Below are positions 13,501 through 25,500 of a stretch of 64,000 nucleotides of DNA, piece by piece (the stretch's first letter is position 1; each line of letters starts with the position of its first letter). The stretch comes from Enoplolaimus lenunculus (Eukaryota; Nematoda; Enoplea; Enoplida; Thoracostomopsidae), in assembly GCA_030248215.1 (NCBI GenBank), contig JASANG010004095.1, positions 62,001-126,000 on the forward strand, given 5' to 3'. A program made the position numbers and the translations under genes. The notes beneath the pieces are model-generated. The model was given only the letters and a program-made list of their open reading frames with translations. It searched no databases and was not told the DNA's origin.

Positions 13501-16500
13501 GCGTCGGTAGAATTTTTGCCAGAGGTTCTGGCAATTTCGGTAGTAAAATTTTTGCTTAAATTTGCAAAATTTATCTGTTTAGAACGCGTTTTGTTTTTCT
13601 TTTGTCACAATTTTCAGCAAAGAAATAATTTTCAATTTCGTTGAAAATTAGCGTACAACCAAACAACTTAACAACATATTGCAGATATTGGCTAAAATTA
13701 ACTAATTAACCATCATTTTTACTACGTAAATTTCGCCTCACCTCCGGCTCCGGTTTTTTTCACCTCTGGTTGTACCCTGGCGAATTGGTATATACTGTTT
13801 GATAACAAAAAACCAATATATTGGAAATGTTGTTGCTGCCGTTACGAAGCTACCAACGTTCCTATCTCATAGGGTGTCCTCAGAAAAACAGAACCCACAT
13901 CAAACGAATGAATTTTTACTCTTTCGTCGCAATTTGTAATTTTGAAATATAATGATTTAGCTAAGTACACTTGTAGCTGCATCGACCTTCCAAAATAACT
14001 ATTAAGAAGGTGACTGAAATTCTAGAACAGTTTTATCCAATTTTAAAAGTTGTCATCTCTTATTATAAACAAAGAATAATGCCTAATACAAACACAAAAT
14101 AATACTACGCCTAAGCCAAAGCCTATGAAGCCTAAGCCTAACCCTAAGCCTAAGCCTAAGGCTAAGCCTAAGCCTAAGCCTAAGCCGAAGCCTAAGCCAA
14201 AGCCTAAGCCGAAGCCTAAGAATAAGCCTAAACCTAAGCCTAAGCCTAAGCCTAAGCCTAAGCCTAAGCCTAAGCCTAAGCCTAAGCCTAAGCCTAAGCC
14301 TAATAATACCTTAACTACTCCAACAAACGCGCCGTCCTTTAACTCAGGTTTGAAATGGTACGATTTGCGTTCAAACTGCGGAGTGTTATCATTGATATCG
14401 ATTAAATTGATTTCAACGGTAGATTCAGCGTGCTAAAATATCATGATTTCAACTGAACCAGGTATTAAACCACGAAAATAAAGTCAACCAATGTAAACAA
14501 CAGAGTCGTAACAGTTGTATAAGCATATTCTTAAGCCTGAGCAAAAAAAATTGCTCTAAAGCTTAAATTACGTTATTGCCGTCCCGCAGACAAACGTTCC
14601 GCCCTTGATGTTTACCTGGGTTTATAAAGTCAATTACAAAAGATTACATGCTTCAATAAAATTGATACACAATTATAAAATATTGTAATGCATGATTGTA
14701 TTCTTCTCTATGTTCAATACTTTTCTACATCGTCCGTCGCGGGTTCGAATCCCACAGCATCCGCAGCAAAATTTTCGTGAACGTCTCTGTATGGTACTGC
14801 TTAACTTAGAATTAAAACCTGTCGACGACTTTCGCAAACATTTGAATTTTAAGCTAAATTGAATTTCAATCCTTCTCAATCCATGTCAGTGATAAATTGT
14901 CTAAATAAACAGCTTACAATAGCACCGTTTGTGACTTGGACCGTAAGCTCATACTGTGGCGTTGATTCGTAATCCAGTTCAGCGCTAATCACCACTTGGC
15001 CCCTTAAATAAAGGGTGATAATTGTGAAATTACTAGTCAACGTGTAGTATAATTAGCAGCACTGCTGTTGCTAGCGCAGTACACGGACCTGTTGCAGGAA
15101 CTTGACGTTATTTATATATACTGAAATCTATTCGACAAAACATTATCATTCTATACATAGACGCTGATATGTAATTTGCATATCTGCGTTTTTTTCTGTC
15201 ACACATATCATGCAGTGAAAATGCTGGAACGCTGTCCAAAATACGTATGTGGGGCTTTCCAGCTTTAATTATATATAGATATTATTTGAGCTGTTTGGAA
15301 AAATTACAAATCTACACGAGACAATATACATATCTTATTCGAAATATATGTTATTTGCTAAAAAACAAAATATCAGATATATATGTACTAGCCGCTGATT
15401 TCATTTCCTGGCGAAAAATTCAAAACCGTTTCAGTAAAACTTACGTCAAAGGATCAACGATGAACGGATACCGGTCTCCGTCTTTGAGGAAGAAACTCAA
15501 ATGATTCGCCTAAATTAATTTGTCAGCGACATTACATTAAGCACGAGCTTTACCTGGGGTAAAAAAGTAAAAGTCAACGTGAACTTTAGTTTTTAGATTG
15601 TTTTAGACCCAAGTTACTTTAAGGATCGTCCTGGTTTCTGGTGGGTCTTGCTTAGGCTTAGGCTTAGGAACACATTTTTGCAACGCTTAGGCTTAGTCGT
15701 AGGCTTACGAACACGCATAATCTGCTGTTACGCCTCTTAAAGTAACATTGGCCGTTTTATTTGTAACTTTCTATATTTTTCATTAACCCCTTCTCACATT
15801 GAGTTGCCTATAGGCAACTCAAGCATGTTACGGTAAATAATAAATATGTCGCACCGTGTTAACATTGCAACACGTATACAAGTACAAAAAGGAGAGCCAA
15901 AGGAAACAAAAAAACCAGGTCGTACAACAAAAGAATTATGTCTAGCATAACTCAGGGGAAATAGAAAATATTCATGTGAGAAAGGGTTAAACCCGTAGCT
16001 TACATTGTTGTTAATACAATGCGGAAAGGTCGTAAACAAAATTATGTCTCACTAGAAAACGGCCCGTAGCCAACGGGGTGCAGTACTTGAGAATCAGCCC
16101 CCTGGAATATTTTTCTCTTCACTCCCTAGAAAATTTTCAATCTTGCTTATAAGTCATCGAAAACCATTGTATGCCCTTTCTGAAAAATGTTTAGCCCATT
16201 CTATCAAGGTGACTTTGCCGGATTCACGTTATAACCGGGGCAGGCGGAACACGGTTTGTACCATGTTGATTCGACGTCAACGTTAAATTTCGAGCACTCA
16301 TATTGGGTGAACAGACAAAACTCCAATGTCATATGAAATTTACTTACAAACCACCGCTCTCAGAAGATCAAAGTGTACAAGAGTCGGTATGTCATGTGAT
16401 ACTAAGGGACATTTATGCGAGTATCATATGATAATCCAAAATTACAACGAATATCATATGATTGTCGGTATATGTGCACGTAAGTGTGTGTAAAGCAAAT

Positions 16501-19500
16501 GTTGCCATGCCTGTGCACATATACCGGTATAAGAAGTTGTTGCAATGACCGCGTAATGTAGTGGTAGCATGCTTGGCTCGAGCGCAAGAGGGCCGACGTT
16601 CGATTCCCGGCGTGGTCATTAACTATGGGCAAAACTTCAAACAGGGGTCGTGCAGACCGTTAGTACCAACATGGAGGTCCCACCGAGACGGGCACTGCAA
16701 ACAGCAAGCCCATGAATTCGGGTAGTTGGATTCGCGGTCCAGGACGACCGCCTGTAAAAAAGAGGGATGTCGGTATATGTGCACGTAAGTGTGTGTAAAG
16801 CAAATGTTGCCATGCCTGTGCACATATACCGGTATAAGAAGTTGTTGCAATGACCGCGTAATGTAGTGGTAGCATGCTTGGCTCGAGCGCAAGAGGGCCG
16901 AGGTTCGATTCCCGGCGTGGTCATTAACTATGGGCAAAACTTCAAGCAGGGGTCGTGCAGACCGTTAGTACAACAATGATATTCAGCGTGACACTGTAAT
17001 CTTCGGGTGGTAATAAATTAATGGAACGTCGGACAGCACAGACACACATGTGCGTAAATACCAAATACACGTCTGCAAATCCATTTCTTACACAAAATCG
17101 CTTAGAAAAACACTGTCATAATTCAAAAATTGAAATTTCAAATTCTAGTATCAATGATATTCAACTGGACAATTTGGGTATGTTACCTCAAGTATGCAGA
17201 CATTTGAAAATATATGATATTCGCTGAGAATGCGTTGAATATCATATGATAACGAAGGACAAAAGGTGACCTACACATGTGATAGCAGGCAAATACGACT
17301 TTTTGAATAAGATATTAGGTCTATTAGCAGGCAAAATGTAACCCAACGGACTAATAGGGACAAAACGTGTTCCAAGCTGCACCGGTTATAATGTGAACCC
17401 CGTATGAGCCACGGACATGCGTAAAAATAACCTGTTTTTTACAAACCGTTCGCGGCCGTACATTACAGTGATTTAAGCCAGAAACCAAGAGTGGATGATC
17501 ACTCTTTATAACAAGAGTGTGTAACTGAGTACATTCTGTGTATTAAAGACTGTACCAGCACGCGTTGCATTTTTGTTCGACCTCCCCCTCAATCAGCGGG
17601 GGGTTTAAGCAAGATGTTAACAGTATGCTTCAGTACACCTCCCCCCCTTAAACAACAATTTGCTCCTAGAATTACTACGATATAAAACTGCATACAGATC
17701 TCCTAAACAAGTGGGGGTCGGCCAAAAACGCAACGCGTGCCGGGTACATTCTTTAATACACAGAATGTACCCAGTTGCACACTCTTGTTATAAAGAGTGA
17801 TCATCCACTCTTCAAGAAGCTAATACTATTAATACTGTCTCAAAATGTTTTATGCAGTTTAGTGGTGTCCGAAACTTACCGGCTCTTGCCTTAAATGTCC
17901 AATCGTTTTCAGGCGTAAAATTTCCGTTCCAACTGGCGTATCTTCCATCACAGAAATTGTATAGCGGAGCGTATCAAATGTAACAATCCGTAAACCAGAT
18001 ACAGTAGGTTTTTGGGACGTCGGACCAAACGGTGACGTGTCATTGAATCCCGGGTCAGAATTCGCCGAGTGCAAAGACCCACCGATGCCAGCAGTTGTTC
18101 CTTGAACTATGATACGCAGCGGAGCAGTTGTAAATCTCTCTGGACGGTCGTGTTGTGTCGCCTGAAATTTACCGTTTTCTGCTAAACTCTAAACCAGATA
18201 TGCACTTCTGAAAAGAAAATTGGAGGGTTTGCGATTGGATCGTGAACTGTGAATCGGACCACTTAGAGTCCGGCCCGAACCGGTACGGCAGCGGAGGACA
18301 GCCGGATCGGGCCGGAAGTCCACGATCCCTTTATTATTGCTTAATTATTGAACGATCTCAACTTTGTAGTTTACATTCGTGGCCCTAAGTCTGTTTCTGA
18401 AAAAAAAATCGATAAAATTTCTCAAAAAAACGTATATTCCGCTTCCGGCGATTTTTTTATTAACAAATTTTCGCATTTTGAACCATTGGAAACCCGAAAA
18501 CCGGAGTCATTTCACCTCTGCGAAGGGGGCTGAAATTTTTTTCAGTATGAGCATAGAAGGGTTTTCGTTGGCTTACAATTAAGGTTGAACAATTTCTAGG
18601 AGAACGGCAAAATGCTCACAGGGAGGCTGAGCACCTATGGTCCCTCTTCGATACGGCCCCGAAAACCAACGCAGCCAATTTTTATACAACATATCAATAA
18701 TGCATCATCCAAGTTATAATGTGCACGCGATGTCAAAATTTGTCCACCCCCTTTTTTATAGGGCCATGAATTGTTGACACTATATTTAATGGGTGCGCAA
18801 TATGCTAAAAACTGTTTAGCAAGTATGGTAAATTTATAGGCTATTTTTTGAGAGTCAGCCAAAAATGGCCGACATTTTATTGCAGGGTGTCATTTTCTGA
18901 CGTCTTTTTAAATACCTGATCGGTTTGCTGATTTTAGCTTTCAACAAATTTAGATTAGTCAAAACGAAGTTTATAGAGATGTTCAGCACACTAAAGTTTT
19001 CTCACCAGTGGCGGATCCAGGATCTCAAAATGGGGGGGCAAAATTTCACAGGTAATAAACTTTACTTTTGACTCAAACACAAACCACGAACTATTGTCAC
19101 AAAATTGGTATATAATTTTTGTCGAGATGCTGTTGGGGGGCCCTAGGCCGGGGTGGCCCCCCATGGATCCGCCATTGCTTCTCACACAGAACCAAACACA
19201 AAGTTGGAGGGTAAACTTTAACTGGGTCCCATTGCTAAACAACTGTATTCTCATTGAGGTTAAATATTACAAAATATTCAGTTTTTGATAGCAGTGACGG
19301 TGGCTACAAATCAATGCATTTAAGACACATGAAAATATTAAGTAACCAAAGCGGTTTGCCATTTTATAATATATTCCTAAAAAGACTCCATAACAGACGT
19401 GTTCCATGAATCGAATTTTTAACACATGAATTACCTTTACGGTGAGGTAGTAGATCGCACCAGGGGTCAGGATGTCGGTGACTTCAATCGTTCCAACGTA

Positions 19501-22500
19501 CGGATCAATGTTGAACTTTGACGCTGCGGCTAAAATTGAAATTTTTAAAATTATCGACAAAACTTAAATTATAAAGTATTTACAGTATTTCTATCATTCG
19601 ATTACACATTCAATTTGCGATGTTTGGCCCATGTTACTTTAAGGTACGTCCCGGTTTCTGGTGGGTCCATAAAAGAGTAGGTTTAGATTCTACATTACAT
19701 TTTTTGCTTACGCTAAGGCTTAGGAATACGCCTAATCTACTGTTACGCCCCTCAAAGTAACATTGGCCTTATGTTTCAAGCATACTAACTATGTTTAGAC
19801 GGTCAATACTGTAAAATCAACATTGTTTATGATGTTGGCCTATGACGATTACCCAAACAAAATTGACCATAGGACAATTGTCCAAATGTGACAATTGCCC
19901 ACGCGTGCGCTGATTGGACAAGCGACAATTCGCCAAACGCGACAATTGTACACACGATGATTGCCCAAACAATAATTACCCAAATGCCAAATACTCATTT
20001 CCAGACGCATAACAACGGGGATGGAACGTCTGCCCTCCCCATTCCATAAAAATGTTTCAGCAACACTGCATATACAAGAATTGCGTTTGGCTTCTTGCTC
20101 GCTTCACTCAAGTGATTTCCTACAACACTGCTTCTACGGCAAGCGATTTGATTGGACAAGCTAGATATCTTCACAACTGAATCGGATAGCACTCCATAAT
20201 ATATCGGTCCCATGATCTTCATCAGGGGGCGGATTCAGGACGGATGACAGCAATGACTTGTCCCCCCGTTCGGACCAAACAATATTACTAACGATTTAAC
20301 CATTAAAGCGTAAGCATATACATAATGCCCGAATCCTATTATTAACCCGACTTGTTCAGATTAATGGTACATATTGACATTGGCAATTGTCGTTTAGGCA
20401 ATTGTCGTTTGGCCAATTGTTGCGTTTGGCCAATTGTTGCGTTTGGCCAATTGTTTGCGTTTGGGCAATTGTGTGCGTTTGGGCAATTGTGTGCGTTTGG
20501 GCAATTGTGTGCGTTTGGGCAATTGTGTGCGTTTGGGCAATTGTGTGCGTTTGGGCAATTGTGTGCGTTTGGGCAATTGTGTGCGTTTGGGCAATTGTGT
20601 GCGTTTGGGCAATTGTGTGCGTTTGGGCAATTGTGTGCGTTTGGGCAATTGTGTGCGTTTGGGCAATTGTGTGCGTTTGGGCAATTGTGTGCGTTTGGGC
20701 AATTGTGTGCGTTTGGGCAATTGTGTGCGTTTGGGCAATTGTGTGCGTTTGGGCAATTGTGTGCGTTTGGGCAATTGTGTGCGTTTGGGCAATTGTGTGC
20801 GTTTGGGCAATTGTGTGCGTTTGGGCAATTGTGTGCGTTTGGGCAATTGTGTGCGTTTGGGCAATTGTGTGCGTTTGGGCAATTGTGTGCGTTTGGGCAA
20901 TTGTGTGCGTTTGGGCAATTGTGTGCGTTTGGGCAATTGTGTGCGTTTGGGCAATTGTGTGCGTTTGGGCAATTGTGTGCGTTTGGGCAATTGTGTGCGT
21001 TTGGGCAATTGTGTGCGTTTGGGCAATTGTGTGCGTTTGGGCAATTGTGTGCGTTTGGGCAATTGTGTGCGTTTGGGCAATTGTGTGCGTTTGGGCAATT
21101 GTGTGCGTTTGGGCAATTGTGTGCGTTTGGGCAATTGTGTGCGTTTGGGCAATTGTGTGCGTTTGGGCAATTGTGTGCGTTTGGGCAATTGTGTGCGTTT
21201 GGGCAATTGTGTGCGTTTGGGCAATTGTGTGCGTTTGGGCAATTGTGTGCGTTTGGGCAATTGTGTGCGTTTGGGCAATTGTGTGAGTGTGTGCACGTGT
21301 GTGCGTTTTTGCAATTGTGTGCGTTTGGGCAATTGTGTGCGTTTGGGCAATTGTGTGCGTTTGGGCAATTGTGTGCGTTTGGGCAATTGTGTGCGTTTGG
21401 GCAATTGTGTGCGTTTGGGCAATTGTGTGCGTTTGGGCAATTGTGTGCGTTTGGGCAATTGTGTGCGTTTGGGCAATTGTGTGCGTTTGGGCAATTGTGT
21501 GCGTTTGGGCAATTGTGTGCGTTTGGGCAATTGTGTGCGTTTGGGCAATTGTGTGCGTTTGGGCAATTGTGTGCGTTTGGGCAATTGTGTGCGTTTGGGC
21601 AATTGTGTGCGTTTGGGCAATTGTGTGCGTTTGGGCAATTGTGTGCGTTTGGGCAATTGTGTGCGTTTGGGCAATTGTGTGCGTTTGGGCAATTGTGTGC
21701 GTTTGGGCAATTGTGTGCGTTTGGGCAATTGTGTGCGTTTGGGCAATTGTGTGCGTTTGGGCAATTGTGTGCGTTTGGGCAATTGTGTGCGTTTGGGCAA
21801 TTGTGTGCGTTTGGGCAATTGTGTGCGTTTGGGCAATTGTGTGCGTTTGGGCAATTGTGTGCGTTTGGGCAATTGTGTGCGTTTGGGCAATTGTGTGCGT
21901 TTGGGCAATTGTGTGCGTTTGGGCAATTGTGTGCGTTTGGGCAATTGTGTGCGTTTGGGCAATTGTGTGCGTTTGGGCAATTGTGTGCGTTTGGGCAATT
22001 GTGTGCGTTTGGGCAATTGTGTGCGTTTGGGCAATTGTGTGCGTTTGGGCAATTGTGTGCGTTTGGGCAATTGTGTGCGTTTGGGCAATTGTGTGCGTTT
22101 GGGCAATTGTGTGCGTTTGGGCAATTGTGTGCGTTTGGGCAATTGTGTGCGTTTGGGCAATTGTGTGCGTTTGGGCAATTGTGTGCGTTTGGGCAATTGT
22201 TTGCGTTTGGGCAATTGTTTGCGTTTGGGCAATTGTTTGCGTTTGGGCAATTGTTGCGTTTGGGCAATTGTTGCGTTTGGACAATTGTTGCGTTTGGGCA
22301 ATTGTTGCGTTTGGGCAATTGTTGCGTTTGGGTCATTATTTTTGACCCCATCATATTTGGTACTTTGTCGTGTTTTGAAATAATGGATTCAGAGTTGTAA
22401 CAGTCAACCTTCTTAGATTAGGCTTGCACGCAGAGTATTTCGTTGAATTATAAGAGAGAACGCGAATTTATTCCAATACAATATCACATTGAAAGTTCAC

Positions 22501-25500
22501 AGAACACAAAACTTGCGGGTGGGACGATCCAAGGGTGATCTAATGAAAATTTTAACAGCGGATTTCGAACGCTTTGACTGGGTGCACACAACTATAAAAA
22601 GCAGACCGCTATGCATTATGAGGCTAAGTCTGAGGGGATTGTAAACCGTAAAACTGAAAGCTGATCATTAATTTTTTGTCTGAACAGGAGCCGGAGACAG
22701 ACCTCCGGTTGTACCCTGGTAGCCAGCGGAGCGAACATCGCGAACGAGAACATTTTTTCACCAGTAAAATCTACAATGTATTTAAAGACACGAGAAGCGT
22801 TGCGTCATTATCGATCTAGTGGTGCTACTCAACGCGAAATCCCTGTGGCAGTTGTGGATTTTCTCGCTGATCCAAAAATTTATCAACTTTGTTGGTCCAA
22901 AAATTGCGATATTAACGCGATTATAAAACATCAAGTAATTCGACGCAAGGGCATTCATGTGGCGTATGGTTTGTTCCAAGGGTCTTGTGATATTTCCGGA
23001 GGGGTTATATATCTTTTCTTTACAGTAAACGCCAGTACAACTATTACCTCCGGTTAAGCTGTACGAAACTGGTTCGTTTATGGTATCCATGTCATATGCG
23101 TACAGTGATGATGGTAATATTTCAACAGGTGAACCCTATAACAAAACAACATCGTGGTTGTTTTCTGAAATTATTATCAGAAGAAACGACTTTTCAAGCC
23201 AGCCAAAAATTAGGCATCGATTAACATTCAAAAGTTGTGTACTGTAGTGACCCGAATCAGAGGGGGGACTGATATTTATTTCACCTCTCCAGAGGGTACC
23301 CGACTGTTATTCGGTTACTGACTGTTATTCATTTTTAACCTGCCCTTTGTTATTGATATATGTCCGGTATTGCAACTATCCGTTTAATTAAACATTTATC
23401 TTGTATCAAAACCGAAAACAATAATGCAAGGTTATACTTAGGGATGTAAGTGCTTTAAAAACTTAAGTATGCTTTAAAGTTTTGCACTCAACTGTATATT
23501 AGGTCGTGGAGTCATTTGTGCACTACAATTTGGGATAATTGACATGGATGGACTCTAATTAAGTATAGAGACTATGCGCTTACGGACTCGTATTAGAGAT
23601 ACGGACTCTTATTGATTAGAACTCAAACTAGGGACCCATTTTATTACTTCCCTCTGATTCGGGTCATTACAGTATAATAAATACGTTTTATGCAATTTTT
23701 AACTGAAAATTTCTTAGCTATAAAAATTCTTTGCTAGTACGAAAGATTTCAATTTGGCAATTCTGATGCGAATCATAATTGTGACACCATTTCAATGGTT
23801 TGGCAGTATGCAAAATCAATTATTTGACCATAATAAGTAAGCCGAATTTTCTCCTTAAGGCTGGTGCTATGCTGACGGCCCAGGAGGAACCGGCAGTGAA
23901 AAGCGAAGCCGAATCGAGCCGGATGGCCGCTACCAATCGGCCGGGCCTGGCCGATTTGGCTGACGTTTTTAGTTACTGTTTCATTTCCACTGCTATTTAG
24001 ATTGTTGTACCCACTGCGCTGTAAGCGAATTGCTATCAAAACCGTTAATCCGTTTTAAACCGGTAACCATTATGACATCCATAGCAAATATCATGATAAT
24101 AGCTGACTTTTATTGTACAAAAATTTCACCACCAAGAACATGCCTGCGGCCCCCTGTGCCGGCCATACCGGCCGTCCCAGCTGCTAACAACGGCTGAGCC
24201 GGTGCCGGCTTCCTTTCTGGCTAGCGGTCTTAGCGCCCGGGTGTACAGAACGGTGCCTCAACTCAAAATTGTTCAATTATATATTGATTTACGCTGCCGA
24301 ACAGTGTTAAACACAGATGGGTGGCATTAGAATAATCGCTAAATACAGTTGTACCAGAAACGGCCGTGCGTTTCTGTTCGTTCAGAAAAATTGAGCTGAG
24401 TTTCAACTTCTATAATTAAAAACGACAAAACCAATAAAAAAGTTTGTAATGTAATTTATGTGTGTAAAAACTTACAATTTCTGCATTCACAGGGACAACT
24501 GCCGAATATTCACTCGCTTCGAATTTGGGGTTTAAATCGTCAGCGTCAATGACAGTCACGCGTAAGTCTGTCGTTGAAATATGCGGCGGATCACCGCTAT
24601 CCTAAAATCCGTATAACCATACTGGAAAATGGGCCCATGTTATTTTAAGGGGCGTCCAAATTTTTGGTGGGTCTACAAAAGAGTAGATTTAGATTCTAGA
24701 TTACATTTTTTGCTTAGGCTTAGGCTTAGGAATTCATTTTTGCAACGCTTAGCTTAGGCTTAGGCTTACGAATACGCTTAATCTTCCGTTACGCCCTTTA
24801 AAGTAACATTGGCCGGCGAATGTATAGAACAGGGCCGATACAGTAGTATATGCATATTAATAAGCCTAAACCTAATAATGAACTTATACCTTACGGTAGC
24901 GTGCAAATTCTGATGACGTCCGGCGCCGTCCGTTACAGTACGTCACGGCGTGGTATCGTACACGAATTATATATGGTACAGAAGAATCAATTTGGTTCAG
25001 GCTAAGTTTTTAATTCGGCTTAATAAAAACAGGTTCATACCCTTAAATCCACATAATTCCTGGTTATTTAAAGTTATACAGCGTCAAATAAAAACAACAC
25101 CAACAATTTCTGTATAATGACATCATAAACGGCTCTATGAACCAACTCACTTGTGCCGCAACGCGAACAGTGAAATTAGCAACACTTTCAAAGTCAATTC
25201 GACGTGCAATGATCACAATTCCGTCCCATGGATTTGGAATGCTTAGCAGTTGCTAAATATAATATATATATTTATTTATTTATTTATTTATTTATTTGTT
25301 TATTTATTTATTTATTACCCACGTAAAAGGATGCCGCCTGGGCGATATAAGACATATTGCCTCCTACTTAGAACAGATATAAACCATATCAGCCCGAGTG
25401 CCAATACGTTTAATATCGGCGCTAGGGCTGATATTTTAATACCGGCCCTAGGGCTGAAATTATACTTATCAGCCCTCGGGTTGATATTCAACTTACAGGC

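Noticed and set aside
14103-14302. True chromosome end or telomere fusion scar because of TTAGGC repeats
   Set aside because: The arrays are interstitial, occur at more than 15 places, and most lie between transposon ends with target duplications.
14125-14436. Lys-Pro repeat protein from plus-strand frame
   Set aside because: (AAGCCT)n translates as Lys-Pro; the sequence is intronic array plus the antisense of exon 13.
16402-16937. Overlapping minus-strand ORFs of 70-104 codons sharing identical sequence
   Set aside because: They are duplicates produced by the tandem tRNA-bearing repeat.
20342-22400. Long open reading frames (300-680 codons) on both strands over the minisatellite, some Cys/His-rich
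   Set aside because: They follow from an 18-bp stop-free unit; translation is a pure hexapeptide repeat with no start context, splice support or codon bias.
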